Assembly: GCA_024803745.1 (NCBI GenBank)
Contig: JANJXV010000020.1
Span: 19,260,777-19,324,776, forward strand
Direction of reading: 5' to 3'
DNA: 64,000 nt
Source of the DNA: Megascapheus bottae
Taxonomy: Eukaryota > Chordata > Mammalia > Rodentia > Geomyidae
Positions within the stretch are counted from its first letter, which is position 1; each line of letters starts with the position of its first letter. Positions 49,626-63,069 of the stretch are shown in pieces. The notes under the pieces were generated by a model. That model had not been told where the DNA came from and made no database searches. It saw only the letters and a program-made list of their open reading frames with translations. The translations under genes were made by a program, and so were the position numbers.

Positions 49626-51164
49626 TTAAAAAGTCTGCAGGTAAATTGAAGACAACATTTGCAATACGTTAAGCTAGCAAGGATTAGTTGCTTTTTCTTT
49701 CTCCCTTTCCCCTTACCTTCCCCCTACATGTCACAAAGTCATGTATCAACCGTAAAAAATAAGCTACCAAATTGAAAATAGACAAGTGACATGAGCAGAT
49801 ATGAGAAAAAAATGAGGAACACATGAAAGGGGTGTGTGTAGTCATTTCAGTAATCATGAAAATGCAAATTAACAGCATAATCATATACAATCATGGCTTT
49901 CAGATTGACAGATATCAAGACATATGACTATATAAGTATTGGGAAGAATAGAAAACGGCATGAAAATTTATTCATGGGTAAAGAGATAATAAATCGGTAC
50001 AATAACTACAGGAAACCATCTCTTCTGGGAAACCGTGGGCATTTGTATTCACTACAGTTGAATAATTGAAGTCTTTGATGTATAGTGGTATTTCTGTACT
50101 GATCATTTCCTTACAAATGTATCAAATATCATATTGTCAATTTTTCATTAATAGGAGATAGTGAACCAGTGCATGCCACATCTTTCAGATGGTTGGCTGT
50201 TAAAGGGAGAGAGAGTTCACATTTTCTGGGCATACCCTTCACATGTGGCCCCCTGAGTGGTACATGGCCCTCTTGCTCTTGGCTTGTTTTCATTCTCTTG
50301 TAATATTTGTTCCCTGTTAATATGAATTAGTAGCTACTCTAGGTTTCTGAGCAGCCTCCTTCCATCTTTTTTTTCTCATATTGAACATAATCAGTGTTTG
50401 GACCTGCCTATAATATTTAAAAAATAGCTTCTATGTGGATGCTTGGCTTGCATTAAAAATACAACAAAAAGCACATTGACGATTATAATAATAGGTCCAT
50501 TTACTGACTTATAGAGCTTTCTAGCTTCCTGGAAAACAACTCATTTTTGTTTAAGTTCTTGTGGAATGAGAAAAAGAAATAATCCTAGGTAAGGAGGATG
50601 CTGTTATTGATAGTTTTTATATGCAGCGTTCCAAATGTTTCTCAGAGATCACAGCTGTCTATAAGAAACTCCACAAAGGGAATTGCCAATATTACTTTTT
50701 ATTTTTAGTAAATATACCATCCAGGTGGAATCAATGCCCCATTAAAAATGCTTTGGGGATTAAACCTGAGTCATCATGGTTTTTCTTTTCCAATCCATTT
50801 ATTTTTCTGGACAGACTGAGTGTGCTGTTGACTGAATGATTTTTAACCTTGACTCAAACTGACTGTCACATGCTATGCTTGTAGTTTCATCTCATCAACT
50901 ACAGCGAGCAGAGTGAGAGCAACCCTAGATGTGGGAGCCTTTGAGGCTTCTCCTTATCAAAAAGCTTCAGTTACATCTACTGGCAACTGGGGGACAGGGC
51001 TGTATGATACCTTCCAGTTTCAGAATTCCGCTGACACTTCAGAGTCAGCAGTGAGTAAATATCCCAAGGAAACAAACCTAAAGCACATGTCACAGAAGAC
51101 AGACTCTAATGTCTCTGCTCATTGAAATCTTTATTATCTTCTTCAAAACTAGACCGCACATTCA
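49626..51164. other. Non-coding, nothing recognised
   Basis: The frame at 50913-51125 is unassigned. No named repeat. Confidence 0.45.
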
Positions 51165-51375
51165 ATTTAATTGTATTTTATTGTCTGGATAATGTAGAGA
51201 GGGGTTAATTTACATTCGTCAGGTAATGGGTACATTACTTCTCGAACTTTGATACCTTTTCTCATGTTTTTGTCCCCCTTTCCCTCCCTCATCTCCTCCC
51301 AATCATCTTTTTCCCCCTTCCCTTCTCTATTTCAAATAAACAAATAAATGTATATATAATATACCAAGTAACAAA
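51165..51375 (-). mobile_element. LINE-1 3'UTR, reversed
   Basis: ATAATGTAGAGAGGGGTTAA, CGTCAGGTAATGGGTACATT, TACCTTTTCTCATGTTTTTG and CCCTTCTCTATTTCAAATAA reverse the 3'UTR seen at 28990-29190. Confidence 0.82.
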
Positions 51376-51589
51376 GTCAGATATAGTAACCACATGAGGT
51401 TGTTCTTAGAATCAGTCTGGGAGGTAAGAAAAGGGCTAAACTGTCATCTCTGTTTTCAAGATGAAGAAGCTGATGCATACGGATACCAAAATGCCTCACA
51501 TAGTTACAGGTCTAATAAATCATGGAGAAAGGGCTTGATCCCTGCTACATTTCTTTAAAATTTAGGATTCAATATTCTTCTTCAAACAC

Positions 51590-51965
51590 TTTTTTTTCCA
51601 ATTAGCATTGATTAGCTATACAGAGGGATTTCATTGGGCTATGTCCATCCATGCATACAATGAACTATGAACAGATTCACCCCCCTATCACATCACTCTC
51701 TCATTCCCTTCTCTAACCTTCAAAAACTAATCTTGCGGACATAAGTAAGGGATTCTTATCATGTTTAGTATCCTTGACCCTCTTGATTTGCTTTGGGCCC
51801 CTTTCCATTGGTGTTCATAGGCCAGATAGAATTTATTTCATATTCTTCACATCCATGTTTATTAAAACACACTGTGATTGTTCAAAATGGCTTCATCATG
51901 GTTAACTCTCATAAATACCATACTTTCTTTCAAATAAACAGCATTATATGTCTTTTCAGACATGG
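51590..51965 (-). mobile_element. Unnamed interspersed repeat, probably reversed L1 3'UTR variant
   Basis: GCTATACAGAGGGATTTCAT and CCCCCTATCACATCACTCTC have the reversed purine-rich 3'UTR look, but the family is not one I can align by eye to the others here. Confidence 0.3.
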
Positions 51966-53250
51966 TAAGAGTAAGTAAATCACTATATTTACATATTTTA
52001 ACAAGATGGCTTACCTTCCTTCCATCATATATCTATACTGCTATGTTCTGGGTTTATTAATCCCCAATATATTTTCTGGTGGTGTAACATCATTCTGTTT
52101 CGCTTTATAAGAGTAGCCTACAAGGTGGTCATTTATATATATTGCTCTGAGCTATTTTTTTTAATTATAGGTTAAATTTCCCTGTGATGTGATTGTTAAA
52201 ATGGACTATGTGGCTCTACAGTGGTACCAGTAATATGAATAAAGTGTATTTGTTACAGACTAAATTGGTACCCATCTTGGCTAGATACTTTAGAGGTGTT
52301 ATCTAGGGTAATACTTAAAATAATTCCTTGTGGGTAAGTGCTATTATAGTCTTTCACCAATAGTAATGGTAATCTGTTAAAGTTCTACCCGTCTGTAAAT
52401 GGGCTAAACTTTGTGACACCTCTTATTCATAGCCTTGTGCTCTACTGTAGAACTTATATCCTCGTGAACTAAAGTCTAGGAAAATAGTATCTGAAAACCC
52501 TAGAAAGCAGCACTTCATGGCACTCATTGCATTTGGAAATTAGAACTTTCTCTTTCACGTGAGAAGATTCAGGCTTTGAGTAAGATTGCTGGATAACAGC
52601 ATTGTTGTAAAATGATATCAAGTAGTTACAGGATATTGCACAGGTAGTCTGGCTAATCTGACTCCAGTAAAATCAGCCTTTTCATCTGTGATTCCTCACA
52701 TAGAATGCTTTGTTTCAAGAATGATCCATTAAAGTTTAACTGTGAGGAACTCTCTTATGTAACAAGACCAAAGGTGAGCAATCGTGCCTACGACCAACGC
52801 ACAGATCCAATGGTATCCCCGAAGTCAGCTGCTTGCCCTTTGGTTGCTTCTCAGCTTTACGTTCTTTCATGGTTATGTGTCCATTTACTAAGGAGGCCAC
52901 ACAATATAAGGGTAATGAAGTACAAGTCTTTCTTACCATACTTATCCCTTGATATGTATCTATGACATGCAAATTCTCAGCTTAATTTTAATTTTGTTCT
53001 AAAATTTATGTGCCAGTGATTGCATATAGAAATTCCATTCTTGAATACTTATTTGTGAAACTTCATATTTGAAGTATGATGTAAAAAATCAGTGTTAATA
53101 AAAATATATAATATAAAATATAATAAAAATACTTTTTTTCAGAGGATTTTCTATAATTGCCTATAACCTTGTGATTTGTCCTCAGATGGTTACATAATAG
53201 AGAAAAGGTTGATATTGGAGTAGAATGGGAAACTAGTTTTTTGGAAATTT
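51966..53250. other. Non-coding, nothing recognised
   Basis: Short frames on both strands near 52705-52972 without family resemblance. The sequence is AT-rich. Confidence 0.45.
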
Positions 53251-53670
53251 TATTATTATGTGCACACAGAAGTTATAATTCCATAAGTCAGATGATGAGT
53301 ACAGTGCATCTCTATCTCACTCCTTCCATCATTCTCCCTAGTTTTTCTCCCTCCCATCCTTACCCTCAAGTTACATAGTTCAGTCTTTATTTAATTTACA
53401 TCAAATATAATGACTACATTTGATCACCCTTCCTCCCTCCATCCATGTGGCTCCCATTGCCCTTCCCCCAAACTTTTAACATACTCAACAACGATGCTGG
53501 CAGAGACAAAAACCAAAACTTCTACTTGTATTCTGTGTTTGTGGTGCCAAAGTTAGTATGCAAATCAGCTGTTCTTTAACTCCTTCCTTTTGCCTAACTA
53601 TCCTCATAAATGGTTCTGTATGACAGCATTTAGTATTTTGTCCTTCACAAATTGTAACTAGATATCTGTT
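53251..53670 (-). repeat. Left arm of a 420-bp inverted repeat
   Basis: Its reverse complement matches 55185-55604 base for base, with 9 mismatches and no gaps by hand alignment (about 98 percent). Read on the minus strand, it is purine-rich like an L1 3'UTR (TTTGGGGGAAGGGCAATGGG). No coding content. Confidence 0.95.
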
Positions 53671-53986
53671 GTCACAAATAATTCCTATTCTATCCATATT
53701 CAGTCACAAATGATTCCTTTATTTGAAGATACTATATGCAGATGCTTGTGTGCTCTGGTAGAGAAAATGACGCATAGGAAAAATAAAGCAAATACATACT
53801 TGGGCATCTAATGTTTGTGAAAGTCAGTGGTGAATGCTAAGTCTGTAGATCTCTACCTGTTATAGCTATTGACAAACATACAAAAATATCTTTATAGTAT
53901 TGATTCCATCTCTAAAGTACTCAAGGTTATCTAGCTTATGAAGGGGCACCGTTATTGGCATGTGCTAGAACTTGGTTTCAACCCCT

Positions 53987-54128
53987 TCAACCCTCTCTCT
54001 CTCTCTCTCGTGTCTCCCTCTGTCTCTCTGTCTCTGTCTCTCTCCATCTCTCCCTATCTCTGTCTCTCTGTCTCTGTCTCCCTTTCTCTCTCTGTCTCCC
54101 TTTCTCTCTCTGTCTCCCTGTCTCTGTC

Positions 54129-54169
<41 letters not shown>

Positions 54170-54193
54170 GTCTGTTTCTCTCTCTCTCTCTCT

Positions 54194-54222
<29 letters not shown>
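53987..54222 (+). repeat. (TCTC/TCTG)n and (CA)n compound microsatellite
   Basis: CTCT runs, TGTCTC variants, a TCTG tetranucleotide block at about 54130-54168, more CT, then CA. Confidence 0.97.
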
Positions 54223-54224
<2 letters not shown>

Positions 54225-54922
54225 CAAAAGGAAAATAGAAGTTAGATATAGCTTAGAGGTAGAGTATTATTTGATACTTATCACTCTAAACATATAACAG
54301 AAGAAAGTAGGAACACATAGGAACAAGTTGGAGGCACCTGCTCCTAGAACATGATCGCATCTTTAGTTTTACCAGTTGTTTGGATTCCTTGATTACAATA
54401 TACCCAAATGATTTTTGTCTTGATGTTTTCCTTTGTGATCCAGGTTCTCGGTTCCCCATTCTACCCATCATAGTTTTAGTCTACATCTCTGACTACCTTT
54501 AGCCTATTACACCATGCTTCATTTGTAGCTTTGGGCATCTAATTTTAGTTCCCTGACTCCAACTCTGGTTCATGAGTTTCTTGTATGGATCTGAAAAGCC
54601 ATGGCTACTATCCATAAGCTTCTTCATGAATTAATGGTACCCAGAGCCTCTGTCTGTATGAACCACTCATGACATATCCTCGTAGGTCACACTTCCTGTT
54701 TCATTCTGTTTGTCTAGCCTTCCTGTTGTGGCCTGGCCTTTCTCACTTGATGGGAAGCTCAGCACTGATGTCACAGGACAGTTGATTATGTGAGCCAGTT
54801 GTAGAAAGGAGTTGTAGAGAAAGGCAAGACTTGGTCTGTGTTAAAGCATGGAACCAACAAATGGATGAATAAATGGAGATACCTCAGACCCATAATCAAG
54901 ACAGTATCTAAAAGTGAGAGAA
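54223..54922. other. Non-coding, inside the inverted-repeat spacer
   Basis: Nothing recognised apart from the 5' copy of the SINE target site at 54910-54922. Confidence 0.45.
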
Positions 54923-55123
54923 GGGCCAGGAATTTGGCCTAGTGGTTGAGTGTTTGCCTAGTATGCACAAAGACCTGGATTCGATTCCTTAGTACCACAT
55001 ACATTGAAAAAAGCCAGAAGTGGTGCTGAGGCTCAAGTGGTAGAGCTCTAGCCTTGAGGAAAGTCCAAGGACAGGACTCAGGCCCTGAGCTAAAGCCCAG
55101 GACCGGCAAAAAAATAAATAAAT
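54923..55123 (+). mobile_element. IDL-Geo SINE with 13-bp TSD
   Basis: Full dimer with an AAATAAATAAAT tail. AAAAGTGAGAGAA at 54910-54922 and 55124-55136 is the target-site duplication. Confidence 0.95.
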
Positions 55124-55184
55124 AAAAGTGAGAGAAAAGTAACTAGAAGGTTATGTGAAGAATAAGGAACCCAAGTCTAAATAA

Positions 55185-55604
55185 AACAGATATCTAGTTA
55201 CAATTTGTGAAGGACAAAATACTAAATGCTGTCATACAGAACCATTTATGAGGATAGTTAGGCAAAAGGAAGGAGTTAAAGAACAGCTGATTTGCATACT
55301 AGCTTTGGCACCACAAACACAGAATACAAGTAGAAGTTTTGGTTTTTGTCTCTGCCAGCATCGTTGTTGAGTATATTAAAAGTTTGGGGGAAGGGCAATG
55401 GGAGCCACATGGATGGAGGGAGGAAGGGTGATCAAATGTAGTCATTATATTTGATGTACTTTATATAAAGACTGAACTATGTAACTTGAGGGTAAGGATG
55501 GGAGGGAGAAAAACTGGGGAGAATGATGGAAGGAGTGAGATAGAGATGTACTGTACTCATCATCTGACTTATGGAATTATAACCTCTGTGTACACATAAT
55601 AATA
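55185..55604 (+). repeat. Right arm of a 420-bp inverted repeat
   Basis: Inverted match to 53251-53670. This arm is also bracketed by AAAACAGA at 55183-55190 and 55612-55619, which may be a short target-site duplication. However, AACAGA is shared by both arms, so that is uncertain. Confidence 0.95.
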
Positions 55605-55984
55605 TTTCAAGAAAACAGAATAGGAAAGCTGCTTCCTATTTCTTCTGGCAATGATTACTCAGATATAACATGAACAATAAAAGCAAAAGCAGAGATGAAG
55701 GACTTTATTATGAAGAGAAACACAAGACTGCAAAGGCAGCCTGTGGATTAGGAGGAAATATTTCTTAACCATTTATACGATAAGATACAATTATGTAGAA
55801 AGGATTTTTTAAAGTTAAAAGCAAACTGTAAACTCTTTGACTTGCCAAGCACAGTTCTCAATGCCCCTGCCTAAGGTTCATTCTCAGCGTCACCTCCTCT
55901 GGCTCTTCTTCCCTATCATTTTGACATAACCCGAGACAATTTGCTATTGTTCCACAGCCTAAGCATCCCACTTATGCCATACAT

Positions 55985-56115
55985 TGGAATTCAATAAGAT
56001 TTTTGGGTTTTATTTTTCAGCAAAGTTGATATAGAGGGGTTATAGTTACATAAGTAAGGTAATGAACCTTGTTAGAGTTTATTTATCCTTTACCCTTTCA
56101 TTTCAAACACACCTG
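55985..56115 (-). mobile_element. Probable LINE-1 3'UTR fragment, reversed
   Basis: AGTTGATATAGAGGGGTTAT and AAGTAAGGTAATGAACCTTG parallel the reversed L1 3'UTR at 51190-51230. Confidence 0.55.
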
Positions 56116-57769
56116 AACTATGACCAATAGAGAAAATGTTTGTTTTTCTAAAGACTCTATACACATAAGCTCCCAATTTTCCTCAGTAATTCAGAAAAAA
56201 ATTTGAGTAACTTGTATTTTTACATTTCTTGGGCTCAAATCCTAGAATAGTTCATGTGTATTCTCTGGATATATTTGCAAATGGCATTCTAGTTGAGGTA
56301 ATTATACATATAACATACAACACTATTACCTTCAAACTCAAAGCCTTAGCCTCATATGTAATATATGGAAAGAACTCATAACTGCTTGTTTAAATGAATA
56401 ATTGTGGCATTCAAATATGTCTATGTACCTTCATTTGACTTTTTGTGTGGATTTTTTCTTACTACTATTTTCATTGCAAGCACAAGTCCCAAATACTGAG
56501 CACATGAATGAGTAAACACTTGTAAGGAAAGATTCTCCTGCTAAGTTTCATGAACAGAACTGTGAAAATTATTTGATAACCAAAGAAAGATTTAGACAAA
56601 AATGATTCCAAAGGACTATTAGTTTGTTACAAGAATTACTATTTATATAACACTTTATCTTTGCCTAAGGCCATGTAGATACATAGTAATAAACTAATGA
56701 CCCCTTTTAACTGAAGCACATGAATATTGCCTGTGAACTTAGTGTAAGAGTAAATTATATGACAGCTGGGGAATATTGAGCAATGAATCTCATAAAACCA
56801 AAACAAGTTAAGGAATTTGAATGGATGGCATACAAAAATATGTTAATAGGACACCCTAACAAGCAATGGTTCACAGTCTAATTTTTGTCTCTTTTGAAAC
56901 CTGAATACATCTACTTCATGTTAACTGCTTATTGATTTGGGAAAGTGATAAGGAGTTGCAAAACACATTGAATGAATCAGAATGGATTAGAATCCAGCTG
57001 TATATCACTCCTTCTCAACAGGAGAGAAATTCATAAATCATAGAAGTACCTTGAAATGCAGGTTCTAGTTAAGTATGGCCACATTCTTTATTCAGTAATA
57101 AATAGACTTAGGAGACTTTTGAAATTTAAATTTTTATCACCCCAAGGATAGCATTAACCTACCTCCTTTTTGGGGAGAGATGGGGAATTTATTATTAGGT
57201 GTTAGAAGAGTATAATATCCAGGTGAAACATAACCACATTTAAATCCTTAATTTAGTGATTAAAACTGATTATTGGAGGAGAGAAGCAAGTAATGGTATT
57301 TATAATAAAAGGCAATGGAGAAAATGACGTTTCAAATATTGGAAGGTCAGACTTATCTGTGAATATTGAAAAACTTCAAGAAGAGATGCTAGTATTCAGA
57401 CTGAGGTTTTGGCATTTATTAATGGTGTGGGCCATTACTTAACAATTATCTTTTTCAGTTTCCCTCAGTATTTGTCAGGAATCGTAATAATGATGGGATC
57501 CTACTGGAGATATATTGAGAAGTGCAAAAAGGATAAAAGCAGTATCTTGCCCTAGGCATTAATGACAGAGAATGATTTGTAACTCAGCTTCATTTTATAA
57601 AACGGAAGTACAATCTCAATGTGTTTAATTGATTTGGAAAATATCATAAAATGTATTCTTAATTTTTAAACTACTGAATTAAAAAAAATACTTGAAATAG
57701 TTTTTGTTTAGGCTTTTCTTCTTTGTTCATTGACCATGGGCGTTAGACACCTATGTCCCCATCTTCCAG
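56116..57769. other. Repeat-poor non-coding block
   Basis: 1.6 kb without a recognised repeat or gene; AT-rich. Confidence 0.45.
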
Positions 57770-58095
57770 ACCACAATAGACATTTAGTCCAGGATAAGTA
57801 AGATATAGGCTCTACCCTACTTCAGGAGCTGACAGACTCATGGTGACACCAGGTCATGGAAATTCAGTTACTGTATAATGCGATACTAGCTTCAAGGATT
57901 GTGCTGGGAACAGGTGTCCAGCTCATTGCCTCTACTAGTCATGTAACAAATACGTGTGTCATGGATAGATGTGTATCCTTTTCTAGGCACTGGGGTAGAC
58001 AAGTAAGTGAAGTTGAGTTTAATGAAGGAAGGAAGTTTCCGGCTTCATTGTGCTACTAGGTCAGTAGATTGAGAATAAATAAAAGAGAATAATTG
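57770..58095 (-). mobile_element. L2 LINE remnants, reversed
   Basis: CTACTTCAGGAGCTGACAGA and TTTTCTAGGCACTGGGGTAG resemble reversed L2 3' segments. Confidence 0.5.
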
Positions 58096-58212
58096 GGGAA
58101 AATAAGCAGCATTAAAAGAAAACATGTTCTTAATATGTTTAAGAACGGGTGGGAAGAAAAGACCTTTGTAGGGATGGAAAAATAGGATGAGTTAGCAAGT
58201 CTTGCAAAAGTT

Positions 58213-58300
58213 TAAGGGGGTGTGGCTCAGCGGCAGAGCATTTGCCTAGCATGTGTGAAGCTCCTGTTTTGATTCTCAGAATTGCAATGTCAGTGTAACT
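58213..58300 (+). mobile_element. Single ID-like monomer
   Basis: GGGTGTGGCTCAGCGGCAGA (A box) and TTTTGATTCTCAG (B box), without a Geo right monomer. This is an older or monomeric copy. Confidence 0.75.
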
Positions 58301-59119
58301 CTCAGTGGAGTAATCAAGAGAAGAGCAATTTAGAGGAAACTTGGAAAAGAAGCTGACTTAATTATAGCAGTGTTACAGGAGAATGTCAGTAGAAGATGGT
58401 CAGAACCTCAGTTGGGGGTGAGGTGACAGTCCCTGAGCGAGTAGAATAGAAAGTGAAGGCAGGCTTTCTGTTTTCCCCTTGCTTTTTCAGGTCTGCAGAA
58501 GGCCTTCCATTTTTAGGTCATAATGCCAGGTGATTGTGTTAACTTCCTCTTCAGCATCTTGCAATTATGAAGTGTTGTCTGCCATCTCCTGGGATATTTT
58601 CCAACTCAGATGCAATTCACATGTTCCTTAAGGAATCAGTTTCACAAAGTAATAGACCTTTCCACTAACTATTCTAAATCAGTTTTCCTTTTCGTCCCAC
58701 ACTTCCCAATTAAGACTTTTTAGTATTGGCCAAGGCGTTGCTTCTCCTGCCATTGCTGATATTTAATTATGACCCTGATAAGATCTGTGACATGATGCTG
58801 ATCGCTGATGTGGGAGCTACCAGACAGCAGAACTTGCTATCCTTTGATTTAAATGTGTAATTTACTGAAAATACTGGACAGCCAAACGTATCACTTAAAC
58901 TATTGTCAATATTTTTGATGAACTATGTATTTGGCAGTATTTTTCTTTCCCCAGTCTGGCATGTTTATTTCATTTGACAAATATTGAACATATGAAGTGC
59001 TGTACTGATTACCAGACGACATGTTTTATGGCACCGTTACTGGTCAGGGAACTCATCTACCTTAATTATTTCCGAGGAAAAGATTTGTGACAACACTGAA
59101 ATACTTCCTAAGTTTTCAA
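58301..59119. other. Repeat-poor non-coding block
   Basis: The stretch at about 58560-58870 has many transcription-factor-like words (TTTAATTATGACC, TGATCGCTGATGTGGG) and no repeat. Possible conserved element. Confidence 0.35.
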
Positions 59120-59124
59120 TAGTG

Positions 59125-59275
59125 AGTTATATATTTGTGTGTGCGTAGGTGTATGCATATATGTGTGTGGGTGTATGTATGTACATTTATACATACTGTA
59201 CATATACATATATACATATCAATAAATATATACGGGTGTGTGCATATGTATTTCTCTGTGTGTGTATATATATGG
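59125..59275. repeat. TATG/TACA-type simple repeat
   Basis: GTGTGTGCGTAGGTGTATGC and TATATACATATCAATAAATA-like sequence. Frames on both strands are artefacts. Confidence 0.8.
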
Positions 59276-59314
59276 CTCCACCCAGGTGCTTTTGTGTATA
59301 CCTCAAATAATAAC

Positions 59315-59725
59315 TGTAAGGTTTGTCTAGAGGAAACCATCACACAGTTCAGGCAGAAAAGAGTTTATTGGGGCAGAAGAGCAAACTGCCAGCTAACAGA
59401 AGATTGAGATATGAAGAGAGAGAGGGGAAGGAAAAAAGAGGAAAAGGAGGGGGGACTTGTGTTGGTCATATTGTATAGGAAAAGGTGGAAGGCAGGACCA
59501 CAGCAGGATCACAGATGTGATCTTATTGCCTGGGGAGCCTCTCACTGTCCAAGGGAGATGTGACAAGGGAAGGTTCAGGAAGTGACCTCAGCAGATGAGG
59601 AAGTGACATGAGGGTTCTGAATCTTTTGCTGATTTACCATCAGGTGACTGACAGTGAGGTGCTTACAGGTTCCAGGCAGGTCAAGAGGAAGGAGGGAGGG
59701 AATGTTCTCCTGGACAGACCTAACA
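59315..59725 (-). mobile_element. Probable solo retroviral LTR, reversed
   Basis: Read on the minus strand it starts TGTTAGGTCTG and ends CCTTACA, giving near-matching terminal inverted repeats. A TATA-like CCTATACAATA (about 59470) and AATAAA (minus-strand signal at about 59367-59372) lie in the right order and spacing for U3-R-U5. The flanks ATAAC and ATAAG differ by one base and may be a 5-bp target duplication. No retroviral coding sequence is present. Confidence 0.5.
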
Positions 59726-60099
59726 ATAAGCACTATTTTTTTCACTATCTTTTGTACCAAACATTGCTGTCACATAGTTTAAGCCCCTCAGTAACTACAT
59801 ATAACATAAGTTATTATCACATTTTAAGATTAAAAAATTGTATGGGGACAATTCCCCCAAGATCAATGGATGAAAAGGAGAAATCAGAATCCAAGTCCAG
59901 GTCAGTGTGACCACAAAGCTCACACAGGTACCTTGAAGAGGGTTGGTGCTAGAAAAATGCAAATTTAATTCTAAGAAAGGTAAAACCAGTTTAGAAGTCT
60001 TTGCCTCCAAAATTGCATTTCTGTTTATTCATTTAGTATTTCTCCAGAGGTTCCCTGTAAAGAGAGTCTTAGTTTATTTCCAATACACACACACAGATA
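59726..60099. other. Non-coding, nothing recognised
   Basis: No gene or repeat named. Confidence 0.4.
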
Positions 60100-61650
60100 T
60101 TTATATCAGTAACTTCATTTAGAAGTATTGTGAAATACAAAGCTACAGCTCTTCTCTCCAACAGTCTGTTGCTTCTCTCTTAATAAAAGATTGCAGAAGC
60201 TGTTAAACCACATTCAGTGAAACACTGCATCCTCAGGCTTTTACAAGCTTTTTGTTAAACTAGTGATCATGATGTTAAAAAAAAAAAAAAGTCCTGGCTG
60301 GCAATACGGTGAACAGATGAGCTCACCCTGGTATGCAAAGCTGCCGAATTAGCTGGTTAAACAGGCTGCTGAGATAATTACATTGTCTGTTTTGTGACAT
60401 ATTACACCAGTGCACTTGGGATTAACCTGTTCTCTTGTGTCTACTTCTGATCAGTTTTTTTTTTGACAGCCTTTTATCTGATGAAGGAGCACAGACATCA
60501 AAAGAGAAAGGGGCGTGGATGAAAGAGGAAAAAAAAGAGCTCTCATAAAGCTGAAGAGTTAAAATTTTTATTTAAATTACTGAACATCTATCCCTTATTT
60601 CCATAACTTTGCTTGCTCTCTAGAGTCCTCTGCTGGCCAATGTAGGTACAGATGAACAACATAGTTTCCATTCCAATTCATTGTTCTCATTTTATGGTAG
60701 TTATTATATCGTAAAGTCGGTAACTAATTTAAGAATCAGATTCCAGCGTAATGTAATAAACATGACACATTAACTACAAAGCTGTATTCTAGTCAGAGCA
60801 CTTGAAGTTTTAAAAGTTTCAGAGAGCATTCTAATGCTAAAAGTAAGAGCAGTCACAGTAAGTCAGCAAATAACTCATACTTTGATAGTCCACTATCAAC
60901 TTAGTAATTTTAAATTTTACTTCATGATTATTTTATATTATTATTCTCACATTATTATTTACCTTCATAAATGCTGGCAAAATTTAATTGGAATTATTTC
61001 AAAATTAACTGTGGCACGTATGAGCTATAAATAAATCTATGCCTAAAGACTTTTATAGGCCTTTCGTTCCATATCATTATACTTAAAGAGAAAAATTATT
61101 TAGAACTTCTGATTATGTGGGAATGTAGCAAAAAATTTCATCATCAGTGATAATTTAGATAAGAACAATTAGCCAAATAAATAGAAATCTCAGCTATTAA
61201 CAGCCGCTGGCAACTCAAATTGGATTTAACTATCTATTGAGCCTCTGGCAATAAGGAGATGCAATTTAAAGCAGGTATAATAGATTTTAGCAACTAAATT
61301 TTGTTTATCACACTGTACCAAGTAAGATATTAGTTAAATGGGGCAAGAAATTTCCCTTCATGTTAATGAACACCAAATTTAACTCCTGCTGTTTTCCTCC
61401 CCCTCTCAGATAGCTGTCCTTGACTTGAATAGACCAGAATCCAAATGAGGTTTTGCAAATAAGTGTTTAGGATGAGGTTTAACTCAGTTGAATCTGTGCG
61501 CTTCATATACTTCCAATTTGTTTGTGAGAAATTATAAAATATTGGCATACTGCTTTCCTGTAAAGCACTGTATAATACAATGCCATATATAAATGCTCTA
61601 CCAACTTCTATTGTAAATATCTGCAGCAGTGTTAGAGAATTATACAGAAG
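60100..61650. other. Repeat-free block, candidate conserved non-coding DNA
   Basis: 1.5 kb with no recognised repeat. Dense homeodomain-like and related words occur (GAATTAGCTGG, GATAATTACATTG, TTTGTGACATATTAC at 60330-60405; ACAATTAGCCAA, TTAATTGGAATT elsewhere). There is no open frame of note. Function is inferred from appearance. Confidence 0.4.
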
Positions 61651-61769
61651 CCCATATAAAGTAATCTGTTTTGTGAAAAAAATTAAAAAAAAACAGACAT
61701 TCTTGCTAAAAAAGAAAATCCTCAAAATCATCACTGGAGTCAGTTCTACAGGCTCTAGATCTGTTTTTT

Positions 61770-62005
61770 TTCTTGTTTATTTGTTGGTCAATTTTATGCC
61801 AGTACAGGAGCTTGAACTCAGAGCCCTGGACATTAGATCTCTTGCTCAAGGCTAGCACTTTAGCACTGGAGACACTGCTCCACTTTTGACATTTTTGGTG
61901 CTTAAGTACAGATAAGAGTTGCAAAGCTTTTCTTGCCCAGTTTGGCTTCAAAACATGATTCTCAGATCTCAGAATTCTGAGAAGCTAGAGTTATAGGTGT
62001 GACTT
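61770..62005 (-). mobile_element. Composite SINE, reversed
   Basis: GAGCTTGAACTCAGAGCCCT, TTGCTCAAGGCTAGCACTTT, AGTTTGGCTTCAAAACATGA and GAGAAGCTAGAGTTATAGGT. Confidence 0.78.
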
Positions 62006-62357
62006 GTCACACTGTCACTTGGTTTGTGATCTGTCTAGTTTTTGCCCCATAGTTGAACTGTAAACAAAAGTGAGAAAGTTAAGATAATTGTGCTTTTCAT
62101 GAGCTTAGTGAATATCCATGGATTTAAAAATCCATATGATTTTTATGACTTGAGTTCAAATGTCTCTTGCTATGGACTCAATTAAAGTAGGTTTTGTGCT
62201 TTGAAAAAAAAAACAAATGCCTCAGATAACCTTGTAAATAAACTCAATTTCTAATCAATTCAGGAACATACTTTCAAAAATAGTTTTGCTTGTACAGCAG
62301 TGATTTTAGAACTCAGAAGGACTCTAGCAATGCATTTTTTTATCCAATACCAAGAAT

Positions 62358-62575
62358 GGAGGAGCCCCCAGTGTCTCCCTCCTGTAATCCTAGCTATTCC
62401 AGTGACTGAGAGCTGAGGATCACAGTTATAAGGTAGCTGCACAGGAAAATCCAAGAGTTTCTTATCTCATACTAAACGGTAAAATGCCAGAAGTAGAGGT
62501 ATGGCTCAAGTGGTAGTGTGCCAACTTTGAGTGAAACATTTAAGGAAGAGAGGAAGACCCTAATCTCAAGAGCTA
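62358..62575 (+). mobile_element. Composite SINE
   Basis: TCCTGTAATCCTAGCTATTC, linker TTCTTATCTCATACTAAACG, right part GTATGGCTCAAGTGGTAGTG. Confidence 0.75.
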
Positions 62576-62839
62576 CTAGGATAGATGTACACATGTATGT
62601 GCACATGTACATGCATACATGCACACACACAATACAGGAAATTAAAATCATGTTTTTCTACTTTCCAACTTTTTTGCTTTGTTCAGTTTCTATGCATATG
62701 CACAATAATTATTTACAGCCCAAAATAGAAATGTATGAATCCAATAAGAATGAACCCAAGTGATAGTTTTGTGATGGACCATCAATATGCTATAAACTAT
62801 AGATAAATATATATTATATATGCATATATCTTTTTCTTT

Positions 62840-63053
62840 TGTATGTTACAGGGCTTGACCCCAGGGCCTGGACACAGTCCTGGAGCTTCTTGGTGCTTGA
62901 AGCTAGTACTCTACTACTTGAGTCACAACGCCACTTCTAGTTTTTGAGTGGTTAATTTGAAATAAGAGTCACAAGAAACTTTTCTGCCTGGGCTGGCTTT
63001 GAACTGTGATCCTTAGATCTCAGCCCCCTGAGTATGAACCACTGGTGCCCGGC
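62840..63053 (-). mobile_element. Composite SINE, reversed
   Basis: CAGGGCTTGACCCCAGGGCC, CTACTACTTGAGTCACAACG, GAGTGGTTAATTTGAAATAA and GCCCCCTGAGTATGAACCAC. Confidence 0.82.
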
Positions 63054-63069
63054 TTTCCTAATGATACGA